Under the pieces are notes generated by a model. That model worked only from the letters and a program-made list of their open reading frames with translations. It had not been told where the DNA came from and did not search any database. A DNA stretch of 64,000 nt, taken from Latrodectus hesperus (Eukaryota; Arthropoda; Arachnida; Araneae; Theridiidae). Positions within the stretch are counted from its first letter, which is position 1. Each line of letters starts with the position of its first letter. The translations under genes were made by a program, and so were the position numbers. Location of the stretch: NCBI GenBank assembly GCA_037975125.1, contig CM075862.1, positions 63,950,078-64,014,077 on the forward strand, in the 5' to 3' direction. Shown here one piece after another: positions 28,901-39,815 of this stretch.

Positions 28901-30142
28901 TCAAGTATCAGAACGCATGGTGAAATTTATTGGAGTAAGTCATTATAATAATTCTGTTTCCATTTTTTAAAATGCTTATCAAAAATTCTAATATTTAACA
29001 AGTTTATTAATTACACCTTTGCAGCAAAATAAGGCATTATTTTTTGAAGTATTATTCTTATGAAATTTTAGTATTAAAGTTTATATGGACACTAATGAGA
29101 ATGCAATATACTATATAAATTTTAGTTATTATGTTTTTCATTCGAATTAGGTGAAGGGATCTTCAGAAGAATAACAGAGCTCAAAAGTAGTAATTCAACT
29201 GCACTTTGCTTTGCTGTGGTCAAAAAGCAAGACGTGTGAATATGAAATATTTTTATCTGTGGACAATGAATTTATTGATGTTGGATATGAAAGACTGAAA
29301 ATCGTTCAATATTTTATATAAATGTCATCATGTATTTAATGCTAAGTACCATGATAAACTCATTGTATTTTATGCTTTCATGGATTATATGATTTATAAA
29401 TTAAAAAATGGTCCAGCTAGGACTTTAGTTGAAACAATGCATATCTTACTATAATTGATCAAGATCTAAATTTTGCAAAATGTATATTATCTTTTTATTC
29501 TTATTTTTACAGAATTCTTATTTTGTGTTATTAAATTATAAATTCAAAAAAATTAAGCTGCAATATTAATTTGACATGATAAACATAAGAATTTCGGTAT
29601 GCATATTCTTATTTATTATTTTTTGTATTAAAAATTGAACAAATGTGTTTTGCATAGTCTTGCATTTTATTTACAACTTCATTTTTAGTTTCATTGAAGT
29701 TATTTTCGGTTTGAACTAAACTTGGGGAAATAAAATGTAAAACAAGATTTATTTGGAAAAACGTTTTGTTCAACAGAATAATCTGTAAATAATTGTTTTT
29801 ACTCTCCTGTAACTTCAAAAATAAATTTGTTGAGAGATTATTTTGCTACACTCACACCTAAAATTAAATTAATATAATTAATGTTATTGATGGCTGAACA
29901 ATTTGCTTGATATTGTATGTAATTTAAAAACCTCTATTATTATCAAAATCAACCAAACTGTCATATTCAATTGTAGTTATATTATTGAATAAAGAAATCC
30001 TATCTTTATATTGTAATTGTCAAAAAAAAAAATACATAAATCCTTAAAATAAAGAATTCAAAATCTAATATCTGCACTAAATTGTCAATATAAAAAAAAA
30101 TTAGCAATACTTCTATAAAAGATTGAAATTCACTCTTTATTT
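25996..30142. other. AT-rich stretch with exon-like fragments
   Basis: Mostly A/T-rich. Three segments have splice-like borders on the plus strand. Around 27300 there is AAAGTAAGT. At 28244 a segment follows TTTATTACAG and encodes LEFNIQYPKADCFLSKFPAY before a stop. At 28869-28934 a 66-bp segment lies between TTTTTTAG and GTAAGT. I recognise no protein family, so this is either a decayed multi-exon gene or transposon, or chance. Nothing else is supported. Confidence 0.3.
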
Positions 30143-30153
30143 CTATCAAATTT

Positions 30154-30373
30154 TTATTTTATTTATCACATTACATATATTCAGACTTATATGCTTGATT
30201 CTTGAGATCCGCTTGTAAGTCTTCGTCGATAATAGGACAAATAGCACAATGATGTACAACCACAGAATAATAACGAAGAAAACACCCAGGGCCACGGTGG
30301 GAATCGAACCCACTCTCCTACGCTCTCAAGCGATTAGCGGAGTGATACTTTGACCACTCAGCCACGGAGCGGC
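30154..30373 (-). mobile_element. tRNA-derived SINE, family C (about 220 bp)
   Basis: On the minus strand the head reads as a tRNA-like promoter: CTCCGTGGCTGAGTGGTC (box A region) and GTGGGTTCGATTCCCACC (box B and T-arm). An A-rich tail (AATAAAATAAAAA) ends the element. A perfect 11-bp TSD, CTATCAAATTT, lies at 30143-30153 and 30374-30384. The head looks serine- or leucine-tRNA-like, but the anticodon arm is too altered for a working tRNA. Confidence 0.85.
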
Positions 30374-30384
30374 CTATCAAATTT

Positions 30385-31242
30385 ACCCCTTTAAACGATT
30401 TGATGTTACTCCTTTTAAAAAAGAGTAGTTTCACTGCATCTTTCAAAAGAGTGAATTTCTATCTCAAAGATTCGGTTGAGTTTTGTCAAAATGAAAAAAT
30501 GAAATTTCACTCCTTCTGAGTGGAATCCACTCAATATTTTTAAGAGTGTGAAATTAAATCTTTTGTAATAAATATGTCACATTTCGCTTAGAGAAATATA
30601 CATTTCATCGTAATTTATGAATCCCCCTTCAAAAACTTTTCAAAAAAATGAACTCATATTGTACAGAATAAATAATGGTAAAGTGGTCATCATTGTCCTT
30701 TATAAACAATTCTCATTATGTATACGAAGAAAGAGAATCTCTTAAGATAAATTCTTCATTTGTGAACATTTTATCCAGAATATCTCTGATTCTTATTCAA
30801 AATGAATTCCTTTAAATATACCTCTTATTTGCAAACAATTGAATTCCATATTCTCATAAATATAAATATTGTAGAAATAATCCTGCTCTGTGATTTCGTA
30901 TCTTTTCATATTTAAGTACCGTGTAAAATTCAATAGAATCTTGATGTATCATTGAATATACGGAATTATTATAAATGATTGAATTTTGAAGCATTATAGT
31001 TTTAAGTATATGATGTCCACCTGTTATTATTAATATGCAATGGAAAGGGCATATTTTGAGATGTGCCACTGTTAGTTTCATTGTGTTTCACCAACCATAC
31101 GGGGGACGTTATTTTTCTAAAAGATGATTCATTAATGGAAAACATTTTGCATTCTTCAAATAGACTCTAAAATCTGTTGATATTACAATCTCCGACTTTT
31201 TTTGATACATTTTCATGTTTACTTAATATGTGGTAGATAGCC
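30385..31242. other. AT-rich spacer between two SINEs
   Basis: At 30385-30560 there are several short GAGTGAAA/TTTCACTC motifs in both orientations, possibly an old MITE. No gene is visible. Confidence 0.4.
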
Positions 31243-31253
31243 TTAATTATACT

Positions 31254-31533
31254 GCCGCCCAACTTGTCTAGTGGTTAGCGTTCCTGACTGTGGATAGGGA
31301 ATCCTGGGTTCGAATCCCGGTTCGGGCATGGATGTACTCTCTCTCTGTATTTATCCTGTCTTTGTCCTTTCCTTGTATGAATGAGGTGTGAATGGTTGCC
31401 TACCCTATAAACGGGTCCCTATGGCATGTGTGTACTGAGGAAGTCGGACTCCAGACCAAAATATGGTTCAGTTGGAAAAGTGGAGCAGCGCACCCCATAA
31501 TGCCAGCCTAGCTGGCACACGACAACAACAGCA
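31254..31533 (+). mobile_element. tRNA-derived SINE, family A, full-length copy 1
   Basis: The head GCCGCCCAACTTGTCTAGTG carries a box A, and CTGGGTTCGAATCCCGG a box B, typical of a Glu/Asp-like tRNA ancestor. The body includes a CCCTATAAACGGGTCCCTAT segment, and the 3' end is GGCACACGACAACAACAGC. TSDs TTAATTATACT (31243-31253) and TTAATTACACT (31534-31544) differ at one base. Three further copies of this family are at 52171, 54728 and 56446. Confidence 0.92.
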
Positions 31534-31544
31534 TTAATTACACT

Positions 31545-32329
31545 AAATATTTCGTCGTCTGTGAACAGTGATAGGGACATAGTGAGGTGTGCAAGGGTCG
31601 AATCAGGATGTCAGGTTGGACGTTCCTCCTGAGAAATGACAGCACATAGAGTATTTGTAAAGATACTTAAGGAACTTGAAAATGCGCATTTTCCTACAAA
31701 AAATCGTTTTCTTTATGCAACACTTTGTGAAATACATTTATCAAAAACCCATTAATAATTTGTCATTACTCTACAGTATAACTTTTTATGGGTCACATAA
31801 TTTCTATCCTTAACGTAGGATTAACTTTGATAAATTTAATAGAGGACTTCATTTTAAACTTGCAGATTTAAAAAAAAAGTTAGAATGTATCATCGAAATA
31901 CACAGATGCATTTTAGATTGATTATTCATCTAGTTTCCTCAATAATTGTGTGTATTAACATTTTCGAAACCATGTGATCTAGTTCAGCAACTTAAAACAT
32001 TGATGAATACAGTAGCCGCATCGAGTGAAGTGAAAATATTTGAAAAAGTGATACCAGCTCAGATGTCGCAGTGGTAATCTGACCGCATTTAAAAACTACT
32101 GTGTGGAAATTTGGATTGAGGTCAAATATCGACTTTATAATATGACTGTAATTTTAATTTATGGGTTGGTTAACAATGTTGCACTGCGATAAGCACACAG
32201 AACTGGGAATGTAATGCTAAAACATAACATAATAAAGTAAATGAAAATATAAAAAGTACCAATTAGTAACTGTGTTTACATTTTTTAACTTGATAAACTC
32301 ATTAAAATAGTGAACGGTAGGTTTTCAAA
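31545..32329. other. AT-rich, faint SINE-like relic
   Basis: Around 32060-32120 a GTCGCAGTGGTAATCTGACC segment looks like a tRNA-like head but lacks a clear box B. Nothing else is recognised. Confidence 0.35.
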
Positions 32330-32720
32330 TCAAAGTTATTTCCAGCAGCGACATCCAAAGATAAGCCAATGATAGTGTAATGATCGTCTGCGCCCTTTAC
32401 AATTCGTTTTCTATTTCTCCAGTGAACATCTTTCTCACCCATCAAGAGCCATGACCTCGTTATTTTTCCTGGAGACAAGGCAAACAATCTGGAATCTCTC
32501 GTCCGTAGAGGGAGACATTTAATTGAACATTATTGTCCCAGTAATTACTCCAAATGGCTGATGCCACTGCCACGTCTCTAATTGCTGCTGCACGTGAAAA
32601 TTCCGAATCCACCCTTCGACGAAGGTCTTCCTTCCTTCCTTTTAATTGGGGTCTCGGTGGAAGGCTAAATTTAAGACGCGATCGTCTGCTTTTACGATGT
32701 GGGAGCTCCAAGTTCGGTTA
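32330..32720. other. GC-elevated complex block, unknown role
   Basis: About 390 bp of mixed-composition sequence interrupts the AT-rich background. It includes CAGTAATTACTCC, GCTGCTGCACGTGAAAATTC and GACGCGATCGTCTG. Overlapping open frames exist on both strands (32302-32487, 32460-32711 minus; 32554-32865 plus), but none shows a known domain. There are no terminal repeats or tRNA-like boxes. A conserved non-coding element, an unrecognised exon, or an old repeat are all possible. Confidence 0.3.
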
Positions 32721-35016
32721 CAGTGCCTTTTTTTTATTTTTTCCCTTTCAATTATTTTTATTTTCGTCTGGTGATTATTTAATTTCAGATGGAAGAGAAA
32801 AAAAACGCAGTGTTAAATTTCTGATATGCTGTAGAGCAAAGTTTATTTTACATTTGCAGTTATAAACCTTAACAAGACAGATAACATGTTTAAAAGTAAA
32901 TGATCGTCTGGGTCATGCAAATCGAACACTGGAGATGATTGCTTTTACTTTTTTTTTGCATTTATTTATTTTATTTAAGATGAAATTTGATGACAATCGG
33001 GATTATCTGAGACGTATATCATTATTTCTGAAATAAACATGATGTAGTGATAGTTAATTTTTGTAATTGCATTTATAATTTTTTTTGAAACAGCGATAAT
33101 AAGTTTAATTCAGTTATTCTGTAAACTTTTTCATTATTTCCAACACAAACATTGTTCTTCTCTTCATTATTAAGAAAAATCATAAGTCATAACTTATTTT
33201 TATTTATATATATTAAATAATACAAAAATTTCTCAATCTCCATATAACATTTTATATATACCATATTCAAATAAATTTAAAAAAATTATTAGTTTCTTCA
33301 GTTTATCCCGATAGTTGTGCGAAAATATCTTACAGCAGCTGTTGCTCAGTTATAAACTATGTTGTGTTAAAATGCATGCTTTGTGGGATATGTGTACAGC
33401 AGACTTTTGGGTTTCTTATTTTATGACACATAAATAGGGCCTATTGAAAAAGAACTACTCAATAATGTGAATTCGCAATAGATGCTAAAAAAAAAGCTTT
33501 ATAAAAATTTAAAATTTTTAGTTATTCACTACTTAAGTAGTTTTATATGTAGTATCAAATATGCATGTTATTTCAAATAACAGAAACATGATAAATATAT
33601 CATAAAAGACATAAAAGTTTATTAACTACTTGAAAAAATCAAAATTAACTACATTGAGAAAACAAAAATTGCCCTATATATAACTATAAAAATAACGAGA
33701 CGTTCTCATTTTTATACAAAACTCTTGAATGGTGAATAATTTAATAAAATTGTCGACATATTCAAAAAAGTTTTTTTAATATTTGTACCCCAAAAACATA
33801 AGATTTTACCGATCCTAATTAGTTTACCATATTTTGTAAACTTCAACAATTGGGGATATAATTTTCTTAGCTATCACGTAAGTATTATTATTCTGTCTAA
33901 ATGCAAATACAAAATACTTCAAAACGCGTCATTCCTAACGATTTCAGCTTAATATAGGAATGCATTCAAATATTATAAATGAAAAAAATAAATAAAAATT
34001 TCGAATATAATGATTTGGGATGATGAGGAAATTCATTTTCATCGAAAAACTTCATCGCATGTTCTTTTGTTCTGAAGCTTTTTCATAGAAAAGCAAGAAA
34101 ATGCAAATAGGAGTCCATTACAATTTCTTGGCAATGTATCAAGGGAAGGGGGGAGCTAAGAAACTCCTCTGGCTCTAGCCTGAGGGTCATTGATCGGTTT
34201 CGCATATACATTGAAACAACACATTCGACACGACTCTTCATACGTGACGTCACGCGCTTTCATTGTTTATTTGTTTTGTTCCAAGGAACGCGCGCGCTCT
34301 CTGCATGAGACGTTAAACGACAGGTTTTATTTTTCAGTAAAATTAGGATTTTTCAGATATAGGGTTTACTTATTTTTTGAGTAAAAAACTCTAAAGTACT
34401 CAGATTCCAGGAAGAAAATGAGAAGAAAGAATAGAAATAGAATAACCAGAAATAACTATATAATAAGGGGTATCTATAAACTCATATATAATACCAGAAA
34501 ATGAATTATCGTGATATGAAGAACTAATGTTCCTAAATATAAATGAATAGGTGCTTAAACATAGACAAAAACATTTTATGTGATAATGTTCTTCTTTAGT
34601 ATATCTCTCACCTATATCTGAAAAAAGACATTTTCAAGTAGTCTTCGATTAATAAAAATATTTGTTATTAATGGAGAGAAGAAATTAAAGGCAAAAATAT
34701 TCCGCATTCGTGTATTTCGCACAACTCTTCAGTTAATGAAAGTGCTAACAGTTTATCCATCAATCGGTCTACTTGATATGCATCGTATATAAAAAAAGGC
34801 ATGAATAATAGGTTTCAGGAAAGGTGAATATACTGGCTATACTCCATACGTTGAACTGAAACCATTTCAAGAGTTTTATGATTAATTCAAACACAATATA
34901 TTTGCACTAACAGCCAAAAAATAACAGAACTACCTATACATGCAACATAAGATACAACCTCAAGCTGTAGTCATCAATAGTTCGGTAACTTTGAGGGACC
35001 ACATACGATTGCGTTG
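32721..35016. other. AT-rich stretch with a CRE-containing patch
   Basis: At about 34190-34330 a GC-richer patch carries TACGTGACGTCACGCG (perfect CRE palindrome TGACGTCA at 34245-34252) and AACGCGCGCGCTCTC. It may be a promoter-like fragment of an old repeat. The rest shows no feature. Confidence 0.4.
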
Positions 35017-35040
35017 GTATCTACTTTGTATCAGTATTTG
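35017..35040 (+). repeat. 24-bp direct repeat flanking Tc1 element, left copy
   Basis: Matches 36582-36605 at 22 of 24 positions in the same orientation. Joining the flanks across the Tc1-like element gives a 30-bp tandem dimer with the TA target between the units. Confidence 0.7.
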
Positions 35041-35042
35041 TA

Positions 35043-36575
35043 CACTGCTACACAATTGCTAAGGGCGGATCACAAATTGCAATGTAGCATAACATTAAGC
35101 GAGACATGAGGCCTAGTAGGATAAAATATAATTGCCACACTGTTCAGACATTAGAATAAAGAATATTTATTGTTCTGGAAAGTACAAAAGCTGTGAAACA
35201 TCTGAAAGAAAAAAATGTTCATTTGATGCTGCATACGGAAAAATGGAACAATGCATCTAAAAGTCAGCAGGCACCTTGAAGAAAGGTATCAGTACGGGAT
35301 ATGTCCATCGTGGAGTGTGATGCAACATTCCCCACGTCGTATCATACTTTGCACAACATTATCCAGCAGCTGTTGAGGCAATTTATCCCATTCCTCTGGG
35401 AGTGCACGAATGAGGGTGTTCTTGTTTGTCGGAGGATAGTTTCGACCAGCAACTTGCCTCCCCAAAGCATCCCACACATTTTCAATGGGGTTTAGATCTG
35501 GAGAACGTGATGGCCATACGAGACGTTGAATACCCTCGCTGTCTAGGCAATCCTGAACAGCGAGTGTTCAATGACATGTTGCGTTGTCGTCCATAAATAC
35601 AAATTTATCACTGACAGCACCACGGAAAAGACGAACATGAGGAAATATAACTTCATTAATGTATCGTTGGCTCGTCATAGTTCCATTCGCAACCACATGC
35701 AGGGGTGTGAGGCCATTGACCATGATACCGACCACACCATGACACTGCATGTCGGATATCGGTCCCTTTCCTTGATATTTTCTGGACGATAAGCAGTACC
35801 ACTCTCGCGCCAGATCAGTTGTCGTCTACAATCTGATGACAGACTGAACCTACTCTCATCTGAGAATAGTACGCATGCCCAGTCCTGTTCAGTCCAATTG
35901 CGATGCTCACGACACCATTGCAAACGGGCAGTATGGTGCTGTCTGGTCAATGGGCGACACACAACAGGTCTGCGGGCGTATAGTCCTCCGCCCCTCACAC
36001 GTCTGGCAACAGTTTTTCGGGAGATCTGCTTTCCTGAGGCAGCAAGAAACTGATTTGCCAACTGCTGAGCTGTAGTGCGCCTGTTCCTTTTGGCTGATAG
36101 GACGATGTATGTCTTCTGCAGGCGTCGTACTTCTAATATGACCTCTCCCGTGCCGCCTACTACACATTCCAGTAGTTTTAAATGACTTCCACAGCCGTGA
36201 AACAACGCTGTGAGCGATGTCGAACTTCCTGGCAACATCTGCTATTTTTCGCCCTTCTTCGATCTTTCCAATAATTCGGCCACGCATAAAATCATCTAAA
36301 TGATGTCGGGAAGACATGCCAAAAATTTCAAGTTCGTCTATTAAATCTTTCCTGTAAAACTTTAACTTGAAACAACAACTGTCCACACGCGTCAAAACCT
36401 TTAAAGTTCTTATGAACGCTATCACATGATGAACAGACGTGGAAAAAAATTTGCATACGCATACTTATTCCTACTATATCCCGCACTTATTCTAATTTTC
36501 CACATTTTGCTCCCTTTCATTTTGTGGTTGCTATGGATGATAGTGTTATCCGTCCTTAGCAATTGTCCAGCAGTG
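35043..36575 (-). mobile_element. Tc1-like transposon (1,533 bp), decayed
   Basis: Inverted ends CACTGCTACACAATTGCTAA and, from the right, CACTGCTGGACAATTGCTAA differ at two aligned positions. They are flanked by TA (35041-35042 and 36576-36577). The length fits a near-complete Tc1-like element, and the enclosed transposase runs on the minus strand. The imperfect ends and broken frame show that it is inactive. Confidence 0.92.
35289..36317 (-). pseudogene. Tc1-like DD34E transposase, frameshifted
   Basis: The start is the ATG at 36315-36317 (MSSRHHLDDFMRGRIIGKIE), followed by the first HTH (VARKFDIAHSVVSRLWKSF). The frame breaks soon after. It resumes with TYIVLSAKRNRRTTAQQLAN, KQISRKTVARRVRGGGLYAR and WCREHRNWTEQDWACVLFSD, where SDESRFSL holds the first catalytic D. 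Near 35690 it breaks again; GIMVNGLTPLHVVANGTMTS continues to KFVFMDDNATCH with the second D. A stop/frame change follows near 35570. Then VWPSRSPDLNPIENVWDALG supplies the E, and the frame runs to a stop at 35289. All three catalytic residues survive, spread over at least three frames, so the gene died by indels rather than loss of domains. Confidence 0.92.
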
Positions 36576-36581
36576 TACAAA

Positions 36582-36605
36582 GTATCTAATTTGTATCAAT
36601 ATTTG
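36582..36605 (+). repeat. 24-bp direct repeat flanking Tc1 element, right copy
   Basis: See the left copy at 35017-35040. Two mismatches in 24. Confidence 0.7.
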
Positions 36606-36714
36606 TTAATATTGATATGTGTTCATAGTCTTTGAAGATTACTGCTGTCGTTTCAGAAAATGGGGGGACTTTGAAGTAAATTTTGATATATCAAAAACAT
36701 TGATTTATATTTTT

Positions 36715-37014
36715 TAACCATAAAGTGGTTGTTTCTTTCGTTACAGTTGAAATCCTAAGTATGCCACTTTATTACGATTCTCATTGGTTTATAACATCCA
36801 TGACGTCAGGTAACGTTTCCTCCACGTCACATCGTATTGAGACGGCATTGTAAATCAGACTTGTCGACGAATTTGCCGTCTGCTTTTAAATTACATTCTT
36901 CGAGCAGCAGCAAACAAGGCGAAGTTCACCATCGATTTTTTTCATTATCATTCATTCGACAGTTCATTATCGAATTCATTTTGTTAATAAAATGATTTCT
37001 TATACAGGGTGATT
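36715..37014 (-). repeat. Repeat R, copy 1, part left of the DD41D insertion
   Basis: Read on the minus strand, this matches 57577-57840, including AATGGTGAACTTCGCCTTGT, the CTCGAAGAA segment, TGACGTCA, a CCAAT box and AGAAACAACCACTTTATG. The copy continues at 38657 on the far side of the inserted transposon. It is the oldest layer of the nest. Confidence 0.8.
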
Positions 37015-37282
37015 CTAAATTGTTTATACAAATCAAAAGGGGAGATAGTACCCATCCAGACAAACAATAATTACACAGGAACATAGGGTCGCATTCCACT
37101 CTGAGAGGCTGAAAAGGAAAGTGGAAACGCATCAAGAATCTATCACGAATTTACCGTATGCAAATTTTCACAGTGAAGAAGCAGCATTTCGCTTTTATTG
37201 GTTACCGGAGAAAGCCAATCAGAGTAGACGTCCTTAAAAAACGCAATCAATATGTTTGGTTTGACAACAATACCCACTGTAC

Positions 37283-37910
37283 AGACAGACAAACAACGAA
37301 AGATGGAAGCCCTGCTCTATACCAATAGGTTATCAGGTATGCTCCCACCTCAATCTGGAGAAACAGACACCGTCCACAGAGTGTCCGGCGTCCGTGGAGA
37401 ACCGTGACCACAGCCATTTATTGAATCAAGTGCTATTCATTGGTGGGGCACAAAGGCCTGCAGGTGTGCTTCGTTGTGATAGTTGGGCAGCTGTGCTGGG
37501 TTAAAGGTCTACTTCACTGTCCGAGTCGGAGATGACATCGACTGGGGTTCGGATAAGTGGATCTTTACAGCAATCCAAGCCTTTGTTTTGTAGGAGGGCC
37601 ATCAGCTGGATGAGCCGTTGTTTCCTGAAGGCATCTGTTAGGCAGAATTTAATGAATTGTGTTGTGCTTTGGTTCGTGAAGATTTTTAGGTGATAGTTTA
37701 CCGTTATTGGGCATTCCGTTAAGTAGTGTGTTAGATTTCCTGTTTTATTGCATGTGCAGAGTGGGGAGCTTGCCTTGCCAAATCTGTGGAAGTAGCTGGG
37801 ACAGGGTGCATGGTTGGTGAGGAAACCATTCAGGAATGGATTGGAGTGTAGGATGTCGATGTTTACTTTGGGGATGATTTCCCGTGTATATTTGCCGGTA
37901 CAACCATTGT
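37283..37910 (-). mobile_element. R1-like non-LTR retrotransposon, 5'-truncated
   Basis: The insert interrupts the DD41D transposase at THCT|TIRK. It is flanked by CCACTGTAC (37274-37282) and CCATTGTAC (37911-37919), a 9-bp TSD with one mismatch. The 3' UTR (37283-37500 read on minus) ends in GTTTGTCTGTCT, the same tail that appears as a 60-bp insert at 15079. Only the last ~140 codons of ORF2 and the 3' UTR are present. Confidence 0.82.
37501..37910 (-). pseudogene. R1-like ORF2 C-terminus
   Basis: From the truncation point the frame reads GKYTREIIPKVN, then FLTNHAPCPSYFHRFGKAS, followed by the zinc-binding motif CTCNKTGNLTHYLTEC (C-x-C-x8-H-x4-C). It closes with an acidic tail ending SDSDSEVDL and a stop at 37501-37503. 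LTxHxxxxSYxHRF followed by this CCHC motif is the C-terminal hallmark of R1/I-type non-LTR polyproteins. The frame is intact within the fragment, but the reverse transcriptase and endonuclease domains are missing. The open frame runs a further 46 codons upstream, to an ATG at 38049, but from 37911 on it is antisense to the transposase and not part of this gene. Confidence 0.85.
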
Positions 37911-38656
37911 CCATTGTACAACCATTCGTAAACACCAGCAGAAATTTTCCATGAATATCTGGGCAGGTATCCTTGGTCATTACCTGGTAGGCCCTTACAT
38001 TTTGCCTAACCATTTGACCGGCGCTACATACCGTATCTTCTTGGAACAAGTGCTTCCCAATTTACTGCAGGCTGTTCCACTCCCCATCTTGAAAGACATG
38101 GGGCTTATGCACGATGGAGCGCAGCACATTTTTCCATCACGTCACTAACTTTTTAAATGTCATATATCCCGCACGATGGATTGAACTTTGCAGACCTGTG
38201 GCTTGGCCTCCTCTTTCACCGGACCTCAACCCACAGGATTCTTTCTTCTTAATGCACATTCTTTAGTGTACGAGACACGCCGGTGTACTCAACTGAAGAT
38301 CTCGTGGCTAGAATCGTTGTTGGCGGAGACAAAATTAATACGGCACCAGGAATCTTCGAGAGGGTGCGCCAGTCGTTCCTCCGTCGGGGTCATCTGTGCA
38401 ACGACACACATGGTCGTCATTTTGAGCATTTTCTGTGAGGTTTTCACTAAACAATAAATATGATTGTGAAACTTTTGGTATTATTCATTCGCTTACCCAA
38501 CACTGTTGTAAGTGTTGGGCAAGCACTGTGAGGTGTGAATTCCTCTTTTCTGCCTCTCAAAGTGGAATGCGACCCTATGTTCCTGTGTAATTATTGTTTG
38601 TCTGGATGGGTACTACCAACCCTCTTAATTTGTAAAAACAATTTAGAATCACTCTA

Positions 38657-38870
38657 TATAAGGAGCAAAACATCTTTGTTTGAGAAGCCGTTTTCCATTG
38701 ATTCAAACCATCAATATATGGACAATAGAACAACAGAAAAAGCAAAATGAAAAACACGTGACAAAATATCCACTTTATAGTCAGCTTAAATTCGCAAGGA
38801 TGATTTAAATTTTTAAAAAGTTCATTAATTAATAGAATTCTCTAAATTAATAATTGCAATATTTGTGAAC
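38657..38870 (-). repeat. Repeat R, copy 1, part right of the DD41D insertion
   Basis: Read on minus, this matches about 57375-57576: ATTAATTAATGAA, CCTTGCGAATTTAAGCTGAC, TTTGCTTTTTCTG and GAATCAATGGAAAACGGCTT, up to CCTTATA at the insertion point. Together with 36715-37014 it makes one copy, split by the transposon. Confidence 0.75.
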
Positions 38871-39669
38871 AACCCCTTTTGAATCTTAAGACTTGTCTTG
38901 CTTACGCCAACATTAAAAATTTTCTTTTAATTAATATGGCTGAAATAATAAAAAGCAGATTTGTAAAACATAGACTCATAAAATAAGTTGAATTTCTTAA
39001 AATTGTTTATTTATTTTTGGTCTCAATACTTATTTTTATTAACTTATTTTCTAAATCCACATAGTGCAAATTGAAAACATAAATAATTTACAAATGATCA
39101 ATTCAGCACAGTTTACATTAATACCATTCAATTTGCATCTAAAAAATGCTTTCTTTGTAAAACTGGACGCAGTGTTTTCAGTATCCAATGAAGTTAAAAC
39201 AGAATCTTAATTAGTCCTGCTTGGATTGAATGGGGAGAACAATTTTACCCGACTGTCATCTCACATTTTCTATGCATTGAAATCCAATTCTCACGAATAT
39301 GCTTATAATTAGTATCAACTTATAGAAATGTTTATTTAAATTATTTTGAAAAAACCTCAATGTGTGTTTTTGTATTATTAGTATTGATACTATTCATAGA
39401 ATCATCTAAATTTAAATATCACAATGAAACACAATGATTAATTAATATATTTATATAAATACTAAATCATACTGAATATTCATTTAAGATTATTGAGACA
39501 TATTTTTTTAATATAACTGGCAATACTGCGTAGCTTGACGTTGGGAGCTTTCAAATTTGTTTTAAAAAAAAGCTTAAACTGGTGATTAGTTAAAGCATTT
39601 AAACTTTAATTCTCGTTGTTTAATAAGCATATTTAACAGTTATTCTTAACATTCACTTTTCATTGGATT
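38871..39669. other. AT-rich, no feature seen
   Basis: No coding frame with motifs or repeat ends recognised. Confidence 0.5.
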
Positions 39670-39815
39670 AAATCTAGCTGTCAGACAACTTTGACTCACA
39701 AATTTGTAGGTTCAAATCCTGTCTTGAGCATGGATGTTCGTAGTGGTTCAGATTCCACTTTAAGCTGTACATTCCGATCTTCGTGTGCAAAAAATGAGCG
39801 ACAAGCAAACTATCA
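39670..39815 (+). mobile_element. tRNA-derived SINE remnant, family F
   Basis: GTAGGTTCAAATCCTGTCTT is a box B/T-arm-like segment, followed by GAGCATGGATGTTCGTAGTG, a CACTTTAAGCTGTACATTCC segment and GTGTGCAAAAAATGAGCGAC. The box A part (CTGTCAGACAACTTTGACTC) is degenerate and ends are unclear. This is the element that the 180-bp satellite monomer resembles. Confidence 0.6.

Larger units (their letters stand above)
37242..38438 (+). pseudogene. DD41D transposase C-terminal half, interrupted
   Basis: The frame begins abruptly at RNQYVWFDNNTHCT (37242-37282) and is split by the R1-like insert. It resumes in register as TIRKHQQKFSMNIWAGILGH from about 37920. Next come the GPYILPNHLTGATYRIFLEQ segment and MHDGAQH, which holds the second catalytic D (codon 38113-38115). 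Frame changes and stops follow. WPPLSPDLNPQD supplies the third acidic residue (38237-38239), and EDLVARI...PGIFERVRQSFLRRGHLC ends at GRHFEHFL with a stop at 38436-38438. The D-to-D interval is 121 nt, that is 41 codons less 2 nt, consistent with DD41D plus indels. The HTH region and the first D are absent. The same protein family is present at 48959-50142. Confidence 0.85.
37015..38656 (+). mobile_element. DD41D (IS630-Tc1-mariner) transposon, 1,642 bp, nested
   Basis: Inverted repeats of roughly 115 bp occupy the two ends: CAGGGTGATTCTAAATTGTT on the left and TAGAGTGATTCTAAATTGTT from the right, staying similar through the TCCAGACAAACAATAATTAC segment. TA flanks at 37013-37014 and 38657-38658 are the target duplication. 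The element lies inside repeat R and is itself interrupted by an R1-like retrotransposon (37283-37910). Without that insert it is about 1.0 kb, so most of the N-terminal half of its transposase is already missing. Confidence 0.9.

Noticed and set aside
30290..30372. Possible functional tRNA gene
   Set aside because: Box A and B are good but the anticodon arm is altered, and the unit has a tail and TSD, so it is a SINE head. The same applies at 31254, 52171, 54728, 56446, 61728 and 62062.
26964..30550. 3.6-kb transposon bounded by CACTCTTAAAA ends
   Set aside because: Not accepted as a feature: the shared inverted motif is only 11 bp, there is no target-site duplication, and no transposase is recognisable.
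37951..38049. Extension of the R1-like frame to an upstream ATG on minus
   Set aside because: This part is antisense to the DD41D transposase; the R1-like homology starts only inside 37910.
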